Origin: JAGVSR01 sp963825555
GTDB taxonomy: Bacteria; Pseudomonadota; Alphaproteobacteria; Rhizobiales; Hyphomicrobiaceae
Reading direction: 5' to 3'
Assembly (NCBI GenBank): GCA_963825555.1
Contig: CAWGTZ010000015.1
Span: 62,001 to 126,000 of the forward strand
Length of the DNA stretch: 64,000 bases
Shown here: positions 21,282 through 30,422 of the stretch, in pieces
Position numbering within the stretch: position 1 is the stretch's first letter
Layout of the letters: the number at the start of each line of letters is the position of its first letter
The notes under the pieces: model-generated
What the model saw: only the letters and a program-made list of their open reading frames with translations
What the model was told of the DNA's origin: nothing
Database searches by the model: none
Translations under genes and position numbers: made by a program

Positions 21282-21932
21282 TCAGTCGTAGGCGCGGTTC
21301 TGCCGCCTCAGGTGCACATACAGAGCGCCTGAACCACCATGTTCGACGGCAGCTTCCGTGTAGCTGACGACAATCGATCTCAGATCTGGCTCGGCGAGCC
21401 AGTGGGGAACATTGCGTTTCAGCACGCCGCGCTGCGGCTCGTCGAAGGGACGGTGCCACTCGCTGTCGTTCGATCGGCCGGCTGGGCTACCTTTGCCCGT
21501 GATGACGAGCACCCAGCGTTTGCCCTGTGCTGCGGAAGAAATGAGAAATCGCGAGAGGGCGGCATGTGCCTCCGACTGGCGCATGCCATGCAGATCGATG
21601 CGGCCTTCGATCTCGAGATGACCACGACGTAACTTCCGCGCATGCCGGGGATCGAACGTGCCGAGTTCTTTGACCACTCTTTTCGACGGAGAAACCGGCG
21701 TGGGCTTCGTGGCCGGCATTGTGCCGTTGAGGGCACCTTTTGTAAGGCCATCGGCCGACTTCGGCGCAAACACCGCCGGCTGGTCCTCGCCTGTCCCCGA
21801 TCCGGCCGAGTGAACGCGCGATTTTGGCCGTTTCAGCGGTTCGAGCGAACGGGCCGTGTATCGCCAAAGCTCTTCGTCCTCCGGGCTGAGCCCTCCCTTT
21901 CCGCCACCTGAGGATCCTCTCTTCCTGCTCAT
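21282..21932 (-). CDS. Smr/MutS2 domain protein
   Basis: A 216-residue protein with a C-terminal Smr domain: IDLHGM, VITGKG, and HGGSGALYVHLRR. The N-terminal ~95 residues look disordered, rich in Pro, Ser and Lys. Smr domains have nuclease or nicking activity on RNA or DNA in studied members; the substrate here is unknown. The ATG overlaps the mltA stop by four bases, an arrangement common in alphaproteobacteria near Tim44-like and secB genes. Confidence 0.88.
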   Translation of the reverse strand: MSRKRGSSGGGKGGLSPEDEELWRYTARSLEPLKRPKSRVHSAGSGTGEDQPAVFAPKSADGLTKGALNGTMPATKPTPVSPSKRVVKELGTFDPRHARKLRRGHLEIEGRIDLHGMRQSEAHAALSRFLISSAAQGKRWVLVITGKGSPAGRSNDSEWHRPFDEPQRGVLKRNVPHWLAEPDLRSIVVSYTEAAVEHGGSGALYVHLRRQNRAYD

Positions 21933-23023
21933 GACACCGAGCCCGGCAGAAGCACGAAGAAATTACCCGGATGTTTGGTGACGCCCGCATTTGCACCCGC
22001 CGCGTCACCCGAGCCGTAGAAGATGTCGCCCCGCTCGGGACCACGAATGGCCGAGCCGACATCCTGCGCAATCATCAGGCGATGAAAGCCCTGCGCGTTG
22101 CCGGCATGCGTGAGGCTCGGGGCTACCACGTAGACCGGCGTGCCCAGTACGTGAAAGCGCGTATCCACGGCCAGACTGCGATGAGCCGAAAGCGGAATTT
22201 CCATGGCTCCCAGCGCGGCGGCGGCATCCGGACCGGTAAGTTCGCGAAAGAAGACGTAGGATTCATTCTGGCGCATGGCAGCGATGCCGCGTTCGCGATC
22301 GGCGCGAAGCCAATTCTTCAGGGCGTCAAGTGACATCTGGTCGGCGGGGAACAGCCCCGCATCGATGAGATAACGCCCGACAGACGTATAGGGATGCCCA
22401 TTCTTGCCGTCGTACGTTATCCGCGCCTGACCGCCGTCTTCAAAGGCAATGATGCCCGAACCCTGCACATGCAGAAAAAACGCGTCGACCGCTTCTTCGA
22501 GCCACAGGAACTCGAGCCCCTGGCCAGCCAAAGCGCCGGTCTCGATCTCGGCACGGGTCGCATAGGGCTCAATCCCGTTCGCCGTCTGCCGTCCGTGAGT
22601 CAGCGCGTGCGCCTTCGCGCCGCGTTCGGATTCGGCAACGATATTTACCAGATCTGAGGGCCGCTTGAGGATGGGCACCGTGAAACGGTCTGTCCGGTGG
22701 CGGGAGCCCTGAATGATCGGCTCGTAGTATCCCGTGAGCAGGCCCTGGGGCGCGTCGTGTTCCACCCGATGAGGCGCGAAGTGGCTCTCGAAGAAAACGC
22801 GCGCCTCGTGCGATGACGCGATGCGAGCGCGGCTGTCCAGCGCCCGCCGGCAGACACTCAAGAGATCAGTTGGCGTGGCGGGTTCAAGCCCCTCCGCAGC
22901 CCGCTCAAGAAGCCGCTTCGCCGATATGAGAAACGATGCAAACGCCACGGCATGATCGTCATCCGACCAGCGGGGCAAATCCGTGAACGTAACGGGCTTG
23001 AACCGGATCTCCTCGGTGGACAT
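21929..23023 (-). CDS. mltA: Membrane-bound lytic murein transglycosylase A
   Basis: A 364-residue MltA. The double-psi barrel region has LLTGYYEP and YATRAEIETGALAG, and the C-terminal 3D domain has the catalytic Asp in LAVDTRFHVLGTPV with SAIRGPERGDIFYGSGDAAG. It cleaves peptidoglycan to 1,6-anhydromuropeptides. No lipobox or clear signal peptide is seen at this start, unlike E. coli MltA, so export is unclear. It is translationally coupled to smr and follows the Tim44-like gene by 37 bases. Confidence 0.92.
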   Translation of the reverse strand: MSTEEIRFKPVTFTDLPRWSDDDHAVAFASFLISAKRLLERAAEGLEPATPTDLLSVCRRALDSRARIASSHEARVFFESHFAPHRVEHDAPQGLLTGYYEPIIQGSRHRTDRFTVPILKRPSDLVNIVAESERGAKAHALTHGRQTANGIEPYATRAEIETGALAGQGLEFLWLEEAVDAFFLHVQGSGIIAFEDGGQARITYDGKNGHPYTSVGRYLIDAGLFPADQMSLDALKNWLRADRERGIAAMRQNESYVFFRELTGPDAAAALGAMEIPLSAHRSLAVDTRFHVLGTPVYVVAPSLTHAGNAQGFHRLMIAQDVGSAIRGPERGDIFYGSGDAAGANAGVTKHPGNFFVLLPGSVS

Positions 23024-23060
23024 GACTCATGAGGCCTTCGCGCTCGCTTCCTCAGGCTCG

Positions 23061-23810
23061 TCAGTGGGCGTCCTGGGTCGCGACCAACCGCCAGTTGGGG
23101 TTGGCGCGAGCGCGCGCGGTGGAGATGTCGCGGCTGAAGGTCCAGATGTCGGTGACGTCCGTGATGCGCGTCGGATCGCCAGCAACGATCGTGCCCGACT
23201 TGTCGCGCGTCGCCGTGATCAGCTGGCTCACAAAGCGCATCGTGATGTTGGCCACACCGTTCTTGACCTCAGCTTCGAGAATGTCAGCCTTGTTGATGCC
23301 AACGAAGTTCTGCTCCACGCGCTCGCCACGCGCATCGCGCTCGCTCATGGACGCGGTGAAACCCTCCAGCACCTCGCGGCTCAGGAGGTCACGCAGCGCC
23401 TTCTTGTTGCCTTCGGCGAACGCTGTGACGATCAGCTCGTACGCTTGGCGGGCGCCATCGACGAAATGCTCGGGGTCGAAATCGCGGTCGAGCTTCTGGA
23501 TGTCAAGCAAACCGCTGGCGACCAGTTCGTCGCCCTTGGCAAAAGCGCGCACCCGGCTCTCGATCTCCGCCGCCGTCGTGGTGACGCCCTCACTGGCCGG
23601 TTCCTCGCGGTCCCGACGTGGCAGAGAAACCACCTTGTCCGACGCACCGGCGGGCGCACCGCTCCCGTTGCGGGCTTCCTCGCGGGTCCGGCGCTCGATT
23701 CTCGCGTCGTCATCGTCAGTGCGTCGGCCGAGCACGCTACGCAACTTGAGCACGGCGATGACCGCAACAATCATCGACAGCAGGGTGAAGAGATCGATCT
23801 GGCCTTCCAT
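23061..23810 (-). CDS. Tim44/TimA-like import-domain protein
   Basis: A 249-residue protein with an N-terminal membrane anchor (about residues 5-22, LFTLLSMIVAVIAVLKLRSVLG), a charged linker, and a C-terminal Tim44-like domain (DFDPEHFVDGARQAYELIVTAFAEGN through WTFSRD). It is the bacterial relative of mitochondrial Tim44, known as TimA; its bacterial role is poorly defined. The start is ATG 23810, preceded by GGAAAG; an upstream ATG at 23888 would put 26 non-conserved residues before the anchor. It is divergent from fxsA. Confidence 0.87.
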   Translation of the reverse strand: MEGQIDLFTLLSMIVAVIAVLKLRSVLGRRTDDDDARIERRTREEARNGSGAPAGASDKVVSLPRRDREEPASEGVTTTAAEIESRVRAFAKGDELVASGLLDIQKLDRDFDPEHFVDGARQAYELIVTAFAEGNKKALRDLLSREVLEGFTASMSERDARGERVEQNFVGINKADILEAEVKNGVANITMRFVSQLITATRDKSGTIVAGDPTRITDVTDIWTFSRDISTARARANPNWRLVATQDAH

Positions 23811-24059
23811 CGGCAGCTTTCCGAAAATATGAACGAGAAGAAGGGACGGGTCTTTTCCGAGATGTAATGTCGGTTCTCGGGAAATCACAGCCCAATATGG
23901 CCGGCCCGGTGAACTGGACCTATCGGGCCCATCCTGTTTTCTCGGTTGGTGTTCGGTTTGACCTTAGGCCACAATGGCATAGAAGCCAACTGGGTCGATC
24001 GGCATTGTGTGAACGGCCCCTTTAACCTCCGTCGCGGCCCCCGCGCCAGGACTCCCGCC

Positions 24060-24578
24060 ATGCGCGTCGCCCTTTTGCTCATTTTTATCGCGTTTCCGCT
24101 GCTGGAAATCGCCCTTCTGGTCCGCGCAGGGGAGGTTATCGGCTTCTGGCCCACCATGGGGATCGTGATCGCCACGGCCGTTCTGGGGTCAACCATGCTT
24201 CGCCGGCAGGGTCTCCAGGTGCTCGGAAAGATCATGGACGAATTGGCCGCCGGCCGGCCGCCCTTGGAACCTTTGGCCGACGCCGGCATGGTGATCGTTT
24301 CCGGCGCCTTTCTCCTTACGCCAGGCCTCGTCACCGACACCATCGGCCTTTTACTGCTGATCCCGGGCGTCAGGACGATCATCCGCCGTTTTCTGGTCCA
24401 GCGGATCCTCAATTCGCCAAACGTGGTCGTGGACGTGGTCTCGACCAGCACCAAATCCTTTGAAGAGGATGACAGCCCGTTTCCGCATCGCCAGCGTCGA
24501 CAGCCCCCGGGAGAAGGACCTGTCATCGAAGGCGAGTTCGAGCGCGTGAACGAGAAAAAGCGCGATCCCAGGCGCTAA
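24060..24578 (+). CDS. fxsA: FxsA family membrane protein
   Basis: A 172-residue membrane protein with FxsA features: LLLIFIAFPLLEIALL at the N-terminus, GVIATAVLGS-like second segment, MDELAAGRPPLEPLADAGMV, and GAFLLLTPG-type third segment (here GAFLLTPGLVTDTIG). A polar tail follows. FxsA suppresses phage T7 exclusion by plasmid F when overproduced in E. coli; the physiological role is unknown. It lies between the Tim44-like gene (divergent) and secB. Confidence 0.88.
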   Translation: MRVALLLIFIAFPLLEIALLVRAGEVIGFWPTMGIVIATAVLGSTMLRRQGLQVLGKIMDELAAGRPPLEPLADAGMVIVSGAFLLTPGLVTDTIGLLLLIPGVRTIIRRFLVQRILNSPNVVVDVVSTSTKSFEEDDSPFPHRQRRQPPGEGPVIEGEFERVNEKKRDPRR

Positions 24579-24734
24579 ACCATCAGGAATAAACAGCGCA
24601 ATTCAAGCCGTTTTCCCGCACACGGAAACGCCGAATTGCGGATCACAGCGGCCCGTGATAGCGCTCCTCGCCTTGAAAACAACCAGGGACCATCGTGCGC
24701 CCGGCGCCTGCTGTCCCCAAAGAGCGAAAGACCC

Positions 24735-25235
24735 ATGGCAGACGGCGACAAAGACACAAAGACCGCGCCCGCCGGCGCAGCAGAGACCCAAGCACCTGCG
24801 ATGAACGTTCAGGTGATGGGCCAGTACATCAAGGATCTCTCCTTCGAGAACCCGAATGTAGGCAAGATCGCCATCAAGGAAGGCGAAAATCCCGGGGTGT
24901 CGCTCGAGATCAATGTCGAAGCTCAACGCATGGGCCCCGACACCTTCGAGAGCGCAATCCAGTTCACCGCCAAGGCCACCCACAGCGGTGGCACCATTTA
25001 TGTACTGGAAATCGTCTACGGCGGTCTGTTCCGGCTGCAGAACGTTCCTCCCCAGGCCATGGAGCCATTCCTGCTGGTCAACTGTCCGACCCTGCTGTTC
25101 CCGTTCCTGCGCCGCATTGTTGCGGACGTGACCCGGGAAGGCGGCTATCCGCCGCTGTGGCTCGATCCGTTCGACTTCGGCAATCTGTTCATGCGCCGCC
25201 AGCAGGAACTGGCCAAGAACGCCGAGAAGCAGTGA
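24735..25235 (+). CDS. secB: Protein-export chaperone SecB
   Basis: A 166-residue SecB. Motifs include YIKDLSFENPN, YGGLFRL, and CPTLLFPFLRRIVADVTREGGYPPLWLDPFDF. It holds preproteins unfolded and delivers them to SecA. The ATG at 24735 fits the family; the N-terminal 22 residues are an Ala/Pro/Lys-rich extension common in alphaproteobacteria. The gene is convergent with dnaQ, 31 bases away. Confidence 0.96.
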   Translation: MADGDKDTKTAPAGAAETQAPAMNVQVMGQYIKDLSFENPNVGKIAIKEGENPGVSLEINVEAQRMGPDTFESAIQFTAKATHSGGTIYVLEIVYGGLFRLQNVPPQAMEPFLLVNCPTLLFPFLRRIVADVTREGGYPPLWLDPFDFGNLFMRRQQELAKNAEKQ

Positions 25236-25266
25236 GAGAGCACGACGGGCACGCACCGAACCTAGT

Positions 25267-25983
25267 TTAGCCCGTGCCGTCGGCGAAATAGCGACGCCAA
25301 ATGGCGGAGTCGCCCAGGCTCTCGACAAATGAGCGATGGGCCGCTTCGTCGGCTGTGCTCAGACGCGCCGACAACTGAGACGGCCGCACCGCCGCCTTGC
25401 GGCCCCGCGCGCGGGCATAGCCGCTGCCAGCGTCCTGGGCTGCGGACTGCGCCAGACCTAGGGTGGCCTGCCGCTCTCCAAGAAGCTCGACGTAGACTCC
25501 CGCGAGCAAAAGGGAGTCCATGAGGGCGCCGTGCTTGGTGCGTTTCGAATTGTCGACGGAGTAACGCTTGCACAGCGCATCGAGGCTGTTGGGACCGGCC
25601 GGATGCTTGCGCCGCGCCAGCGCCAGCGTATCGACCACGCGACTCATCATGATGGGCGGGCGGCCGATGCGCGCCAGTTCCGCGCTCAGAAACCCCACGT
25701 CGAATTGGGCGTTATGAATGACGAGTAGGTCTTCCCCGATGAAAGAGAGGAAATCGTCGACAATCTGGGAAAAGAGCGGCTTGTCCTTCAGGAATTCGGT
25801 CGAAATACCATGTACCGCCTGCGCTTCCGCCGGCACGTCGCGCTCTGGATTGACGAAGCGGTGGAACTCCGCGCCCGTCGGGATTCGGTTATAGAGTTCC
25901 ACGCAGCCGATCTCGATAAGACGGTCGCCCTTGGTTGGATCGAAGCCTGTCGTTTCGGTATCGAGCACGATCTCGCGCAGCAT
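25267..25983 (-). CDS. dnaQ: DNA polymerase III epsilon subunit (3'-5' exonuclease)
   Basis: A 238-residue DEDDh exonuclease that proofreads for the replicative polymerase. Exo I is LDTETTG (D8, E10), Exo II is VIHNAQFDVGFL, and Exo III has HGALMDSLLLAGVYVEL. The length equals that of typical DnaQ, including a C-terminal tail for binding the alpha subunit. It is the last gene of the leftward ppsR-maf-aroE-coaE-dnaQ group that runs away from the presumed replication origin. Confidence 0.95.
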   Translation of the reverse strand: MLREIVLDTETTGFDPTKGDRLIEIGCVELYNRIPTGAEFHRFVNPERDVPAEAQAVHGISTEFLKDKPLFSQIVDDFLSFIGEDLLVIHNAQFDVGFLSAELARIGRPPIMMSRVVDTLALARRKHPAGPNSLDALCKRYSVDNSKRTKHGALMDSLLLAGVYVELLGERQATLGLAQSAAQDAGSGYARARGRKAAVRPSQLSARLSTADEAAHRSFVESLGDSAIWRRYFADGTG

Positions 25984-26016
25984 GTAGACTCCCGTTTCGC
26001 GATTGGCGACCTGCGT

Positions 26017-26637
26017 TCAGGCCTTAGCCCAGAACCGGGCGAATGCTTCCGCTCGGCGACCGGACAATGAGTCGACAATAGCATCAACCTGCCGCCAGCA
26101 GTCGGCGGGTGGGCCGTTCGTATCCACAACGAAGTGCGCACGACGCCGCTTTTCCGCATCCGGCATCTGACGAGAGAGCAACTGCTCGAGCTTTTCAGCA
26201 GTCATGCCCGGCCGTTCGAGAACGCGCGCGCGCTGAACATCTGCGGCTGCACTGACGACCATCACGACATCCAGATCGGCATCAAGTCCCGTTTCATAAA
26301 GGAGCGGGACATCGAGGACCGCAATCTCATGTCCAGACTTAGCCGCGGCGACCAAAAACGCTCGCTCGCGCTGGCGTACCAGCGGATGAACGATAGCTTC
26401 AAGGCGCGCCAGAGCTTTCGGATCGCGCGCGAGCGCTTCGGACAATCTTGTGCGGTCGACACCCGTGTGACCGGTGGTTCCCGGGAACGCGGCCTCGATC
26501 AACGGTACTGCTTCCTCGCGATAGATGTCGTGCACTTCGGCATCGGCATCAAAGACCGGAACGCCCCGCGTGCGGAGATGCGCCGTCACTGTAGACTTTC
26601 CCATAGCGATTGATCCGGTGAGCCCGACAACCAGCAT
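26017..26637 (-). CDS. coaE: Dephospho-CoA kinase
   Basis: A 206-residue P-loop kinase for the last step of coenzyme A synthesis. The P-loop is GSIAMGKS (residues 8-15), with VPVFDADAEVHDIYREE, VLDVPLLYETGLD (substrate and Walker B region) and the lid region RQMPDAEKRRRAHFV. Only two bases separate it from aroE. The operon order aroE-coaE-dnaQ is common in alphaproteobacteria. Confidence 0.95.
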   Translation of the reverse strand: MLVVGLTGSIAMGKSTVTAHLRTRGVPVFDADAEVHDIYREEAVPLIEAAFPGTTGHTGVDRTRLSEALARDPKALARLEAIVHPLVRQRERAFLVAAAKSGHEIAVLDVPLLYETGLDADLDVVMVVSAAADVQRARVLERPGMTAEKLEQLLSRQMPDAEKRRRAHFVVDTNGPPADCWRQVDAIVDSLSGRRAEAFARFWAKA

Positions 26638-26639
26638 CC

Positions 26640-27470
26640 CTAAGCTCCCTCGATGTCGGCGCGCACCAGATCATAGAGCACATCCGTCACTTCAGGCCGA
26701 ACCCCGAACCACCTCTCGAAACCCGGAACCGCTTGGTGAAGCAACATGCCGAGGCCGTCGACAGTCGCAAGTCCCTGACGCCGCGCTGCGGCCAAAAATG
26801 CCGTTTCCAGGGGCACATAGACGATGTCGCTGACGATGAGATCCGTGTGAACCTTCGAAAAATCGATGCCGGGGTCGCCCGCACCCTTCATGCCGAGGGT
26901 CGTGGTGTTGACGAGCACCGTCGCATCGCGAATCCCTGCTTCGCGTTCGCCCCAATCGCCGACTTCAAGGGATGAGCCGAAGTGCTGCGCGAGTTCCTCG
27001 CTGCGTCCGCGCGAGCGATTGAAGATGCGAACCCGCCGGACACCCGCTTCGAGAAAACCATGCACGATAGCCCTGGCCGCACCGCCCGCGCCCAGGATCA
27101 CGACAGGCGCATCGCGCTTTTTCCACTGCGGTGCCTTGCGGCCGAGATACGTCATGAAGCCATAGGCGTCCGTGTTGGACGCGCATAGGGTCCCGTTCTC
27201 GAGCCACAGCGTATTGGCCGCGCCGATAGCCCGCGCCGCGGCATCTGTCTCGGCCGCCAGTTTGAGCGCTGCCTCTTTGTGCGGCACGGTGACATTGCAG
27301 CCTGCAAAGCCGCGCGCACTGAGACTTTCGAGAAATACCGCGAGGTCTTCTGGAGCAACGGGCTCGCGCGTGTACGTTCCCTCGATACCGAGCGTACGCA
27401 GCCAATAGCCATGGATCAGCGGCGAGCGCGAGTGCTCGATCGGCCAACCGATCACGCAAGCGCGTTTCAT
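26640..27470 (-). CDS. aroE: Shikimate dehydrogenase (NADP+)
   Basis: A 276-residue AroE that reduces 3-dehydroshikimate to shikimate. The substrate site has HSRSPLIHGYW near the N-terminus, the catalytic Lys is in NVTVPHKEAA, and the partner Asp is in NTDAYGF. NADP binding is through GAGGAARAI and the NRSRGRSEEL loop. The stop of maf overlaps its ATG by four bases (27467-27470). Confidence 0.96.
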   Translation of the reverse strand: MKRACVIGWPIEHSRSPLIHGYWLRTLGIEGTYTREPVAPEDLAVFLESLSARGFAGCNVTVPHKEAALKLAAETDAAARAIGAANTLWLENGTLCASNTDAYGFMTYLGRKAPQWKKRDAPVVILGAGGAARAIVHGFLEAGVRRVRIFNRSRGRSEELAQHFGSSLEVGDWGEREAGIRDATVLVNTTTLGMKGAGDPGIDFSKVHTDLIVSDIVYVPLETAFLAAARRQGLATVDGLGMLLHQAVPGFERWFGVRPEVTDVLYDLVRADIEGA

Positions 27471-28078
27471 GCGTCGATCTCCTCCAAATGACGCAATTCG
27501 TTGAGGAGAGACAAAAGCGGCATGCCAAGAATGGCGAAGTGATCGCCCTCGACGGCCTTGAACAATCGCACGCCGGCGCCTTCCATCTGATAAGCGCCCA
27601 CACAGCCGAGGATGTCGTTGCCGGCATCGCTCAGATAGCGTTCCAGAAAGGCATCCGAAAATGCGTGCATGGTCAGCCGCGCCGTGTCGACGGCACCCCA
27701 GATCGTCTCTTCGTTCTCCACCAGGACGGCCGCCGAATGCAGCGAGTGTGCGCGGCCCCTAAGCGTCTTGAGAGTGGTTCGTGCACCATCCAGCGTTCCC
27801 GGCTTGGAGAGGATACCCTGACCGGTGCTCAGGATTTGATCGGACCCGATGACCAGAGCGTCCGGATATCGCCCGCTCACATCCTTGGCTTTGGCTTCCG
27901 CCAGCGCGCGGGCGACTTCGGCGTGGGAGAGACTCCCGTCGCGCTCCAGCATCTCCCGCCGCAACGTTTCTTCATCGATTTGTGCTGGAATAGCCTCGAA
28001 GGTAAGACCCGCGTCAGACAGCATCTTCCGCCGCGCAGCGCTACTCGAAGCCAAAATGAGTCGCCGGCGGGCCTTCAT
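27467..28078 (-). CDS. maf: Maf family nucleotide pyrophosphatase
   Basis: A 203-residue Maf protein. The P-loop-like start is LASSSAARRKMLSDAG, followed by VIGSDQI (catalytic Asp) and FAILGMPLLSLL. Maf proteins hydrolyse dTTP/UTP or methylated nucleotides and are linked to division arrest. The ATG at 28078 overlaps the ppsR stop by four bases. The same frame is open upstream, but that region is ppsR coding in another frame. YhdE and YceF subtypes are not distinguished here. Confidence 0.93.
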   Translation of the reverse strand: MKARRRLILASSSAARRKMLSDAGLTFEAIPAQIDEETLRREMLERDGSLSHAEVARALAEAKAKDVSGRYPDALVIGSDQILSTGQGILSKPGTLDGARTTLKTLRGRAHSLHSAAVLVENEETIWGAVDTARLTMHAFSDAFLERYLSDAGNDILGCVGAYQMEGAGVRLFKAVEGDHFAILGMPLLSLLNELRHLEEIDA

Positions 28079-28926
28079 GACGCCTGGTCCGCCACGCTCT
28101 CCACCGACCGACGATCGTTCATGAGCTGGATAATCGTAGCCGCGGTTTCCTCGACTGATTTGCGCGTGACATCGATCACCGGCCAGCCGTGCTGACCACA
28201 TATGCGCCGCGAGTAGGCGATTTCCTCGGCGATCTTCGTCCGATCCGCATAGGCATTGATATCTCGATCCGACATCAGGAGCGCGCGATTGCGGCGCACC
28301 TCGGTGATACGATCGACACTCGCCACGAGGCAAACAACAAACGCCGAATGCGGCTGCGTCAGCGCTTCGGGAAGCGGGATCTCCGGCACCAGCGGCAGGT
28401 TGGTCGCCTTGTAGCCGCGCTGAGCCAGATAAATGCTCGTGGGTGTCTTCGACGTGCGCGAAATGCCGAGCAAGATGATGTCCGCTGTGTTGAGATCCTC
28501 CGGCAGGCGGCCGTCGTCATGCTGCATGGTGAAATTCAACGCATCGATTCGCTTGAAGTAGCCTGCGTCCAGCACGTGCTGGCCCGCAACCGTCGGCGTC
28601 TGCGGTGCGCCGAGATAGGACTCGAACACCTGCATGATCGGCTGCAGCACAGCGTGGGCCGGAACGTTGAGTTCCCGGCAGCGCTTCTCCAGTTCCGCAA
28701 CGAGAGCCTGGTTGACGACGGTATACAACACGATGCCCGGCGCCTGCTCGATCTCCTGCAACACGCGCTTCAACTGGCGGGGTGTGCGCACCAGTGGATG
28801 CATATGTTCGATCGGGCGCAGTGTGGCGTACTGCGCCGCCGCCGCCTTGGCGATCGCCGTCAGTGTGTCGCCGGTTGCATCTGAAACAAGATGCACATGG
28901 TAGTAGCTGGGAGGGGTGTTGGGCAT
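28075..28926 (-). CDS. ppsR: Pyruvate, phosphate dikinase regulatory protein (PPSR family)
   Basis: A 283-residue DUF299 kinase/pyrophosphorylase that inactivates PPDK or PEP synthase by ADP-dependent Thr phosphorylation and reactivates it by phosphorolysis. The nucleotide-binding motif GISRTSKTPTS lies at about residues 153-163. The start YYHVHLVSDATGDTL is typical. ATG 28926 is chosen because the conserved region starts seven residues after it. It is the first gene of the leftward origin-side operon and faces hemE across the presumed oriC. Confidence 0.93.
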   Translation of the reverse strand: MPNTPPSYYHVHLVSDATGDTLTAIAKAAAAQYATLRPIEHMHPLVRTPRQLKRVLQEIEQAPGIVLYTVVNQALVAELEKRCRELNVPAHAVLQPIMQVFESYLGAPQTPTVAGQHVLDAGYFKRIDALNFTMQHDDGRLPEDLNTADIILLGISRTSKTPTSIYLAQRGYKATNLPLVPEIPLPEALTQPHSAFVVCLVASVDRITEVRRNRALLMSDRDINAYADRTKIAEEIAYSRRICGQHGWPVIDVTRKSVEETAATIIQLMNDRRSVESVADQAS

Positions 28927-29342
28927 CTGTGGACGAACGTGCTGGTTTTCCTGGGTCCCGGGGATGCGGGGGGAACCATCCCACGGTTGCTGTGCAGCGG
29001 TGCTGCCAGATACCCACATTCGCACCGGAAGGGATAGTCCCTCGCTGAAACGAGGGTCTCCACGTGGATCAAGAGCCGGACCCCGCCTTGTCCATGTCCT
29101 ATCCCCAGAGCATCCCGTGAGGTTGCCGCCACACACCATCCGGCAACACTCTGACTTCCAAAGCGTCTATCGACCCTGGTAGAGTGTCAGCACACGCAGC
29201 CACCAGATCATGTCAGGCCAGCTGCGCACACTGAACAACCGTGGGAAAAATTGGGGGTCACGCAAGAATTCCCGCAATCCCTAGGTCAAAGAGTCAAAAC
29301 AAAAACCTAGAAAGACTCTCTATCAGAATTGAAGGGGTTCGA
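28927..29342. other. Candidate replication origin region (oriC) between ppsR and hemE
   Basis: This 416-bp gene-free gap lies exactly where alphaproteobacterial origins lie: beside hemE, with maf-aroE-coaE-dnaQ on one side and rho-mnmE-mnmG-rsmG-parAB on the other. An AT-rich stretch occupies 29286-29335. It holds two GANTC methylation sites (GAGTC at 29291, GACTC at 29314) within an imperfect repeat of CCTAGGTCAAAGAGTC and CCTAGAAAGACTC. DnaA boxes are only approximate: TCGTCCACA (minus, near 28927) and CTATCCCCA (near 29099), each 7 of 9. A hairpin CCCTCG/CGAGGG is at about 29039-29055. The hemE promoter must also lie here. Position is strong evidence; box content is weak. Confidence 0.4.
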
Positions 29343-30422
29343 ATGTCGACTGCGGGGGCCACGGCCCAAACGACCGAGCGGAAGCTTCTCAAGGTGCTCG
29401 CCGGTGAGGTGCTTCCAACGCCCCCCATCTGGCTGATGCGCCAGGCAGGGCGGTATCTTCCCGAATACCGCGCCACGCGAGCGGAGGCAGGCGGGTTTCT
29501 CTCACTTTGCTATTCGCCGAAGCTTGCCGCTGAAGTGACTCTGCAACCCATCCGCCGTTACGGCTTCGATGCCGCCATTCTGTTTTCGGATATCCTTGTG
29601 GTTCCCGATGCGCTCGGACAGGACGTGAAGTTTCTGGAAGGCGAGGGACCCAAGCTCGAGCCGATTCGGTCCACGGCGGAATTCAAACGGCTTGATCCAT
29701 CGAAGACGGGAGAAAAATTCTCTCTCATTTGTGAGACGGTATCGCGGCTCCGCCAGGATCTGCCGAAGGAAACGACGCTGATCGGCTTCTGCGGCGCACC
29801 CTGGACGGTTGCAACCTACGTCGTCGGTGGTGAGGGCTCTTCGGATCAAGCGCAGGCCCGGCGCTTTGCCTACCGTGACCCGAAGGGTTTCCAGCAGTTG
29901 ATGGACATTCTGGTGGACACCTCTGTCGATTATCTCTCCCAGCAGATCCAAGCGGGCGCCGATACCGTCATGATCTTCGATAGCTGGGCCGGAACACTCC
30001 CGGATCGCGAATTCGCTGCCTGGGTCACGGCCCCTACAGCGCGCCTGGTGCGCGACCTGAAGAACCGCCATCCAGGCGTGCCGGTTATCGGATTTCCGCG
30101 CGGAGCCGGCTCGAATGCGCTGGGCTATGTGAAACAGACGGGGGTCAACGGTGTCGGCTGCGATACCGCTATGCCGCTGAGCGAGATGCGCACGCTGGCA
30201 AAAGAGTCGGGCATCGCCGTGCAGGGCAATATCGATCCGTTGTTGTTGGTGGCTGGCGGTGAGGCGCTCGACCGGCGCATCGAGGAGACGCTGAAGACGC
30301 TCAGCGGCCTTCCGCACATCTTCAACCTCGGTCACGGCATTGTGCCCGATACGCCGCCGGAGAACGTCGCGCGACTGGTGGAGCGCGTGCGGGCGTTTTC
30401 TTCCGCGCGGGTTCCTGCATGA
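29343..30422 (+). CDS. hemE: Uroporphyrinogen decarboxylase
   Basis: A 359-residue HemE that converts uroporphyrinogen III to coproporphyrinogen III in haem synthesis. Signatures are PPIWLMRQAGRYLPEYR and GFCGAPWTVATYV, and the catalytic Asp is in AAILFSDILVVPDALG. Start at ATG 29343 fits the family; an open extension upstream lies in the putative origin. The stop overlaps the hemJ start by four bases. Confidence 0.96.
   Translation: MSTAGATAQTTERKLLKVLAGEVLPTPPIWLMRQAGRYLPEYRATRAEAGGFLSLCYSPKLAAEVTLQPIRRYGFDAAILFSDILVVPDALGQDVKFLEGEGPKLEPIRSTAEFKRLDPSKTGEKFSLICETVSRLRQDLPKETTLIGFCGAPWTVATYVVGGEGSSDQAQARRFAYRDPKGFQQLMDILVDTSVDYLSQQIQAGADTVMIFDSWAGTLPDREFAAWVTAPTARLVRDLKNRHPGVPVIGFPRGAGSNALGYVKQTGVNGVGCDTAMPLSEMRTLAKESGIAVQGNIDPLLLVAGGEALDRRIEETLKTLSGLPHIFNLGHGIVPDTPPENVARLVERVRAFSSARVPA

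Noticed and set aside
29330..29350. GGTTCGAA resembling a tRNA T-loop
   Set aside because: No cloverleaf arms surround it; it is the leader and start of hemE.
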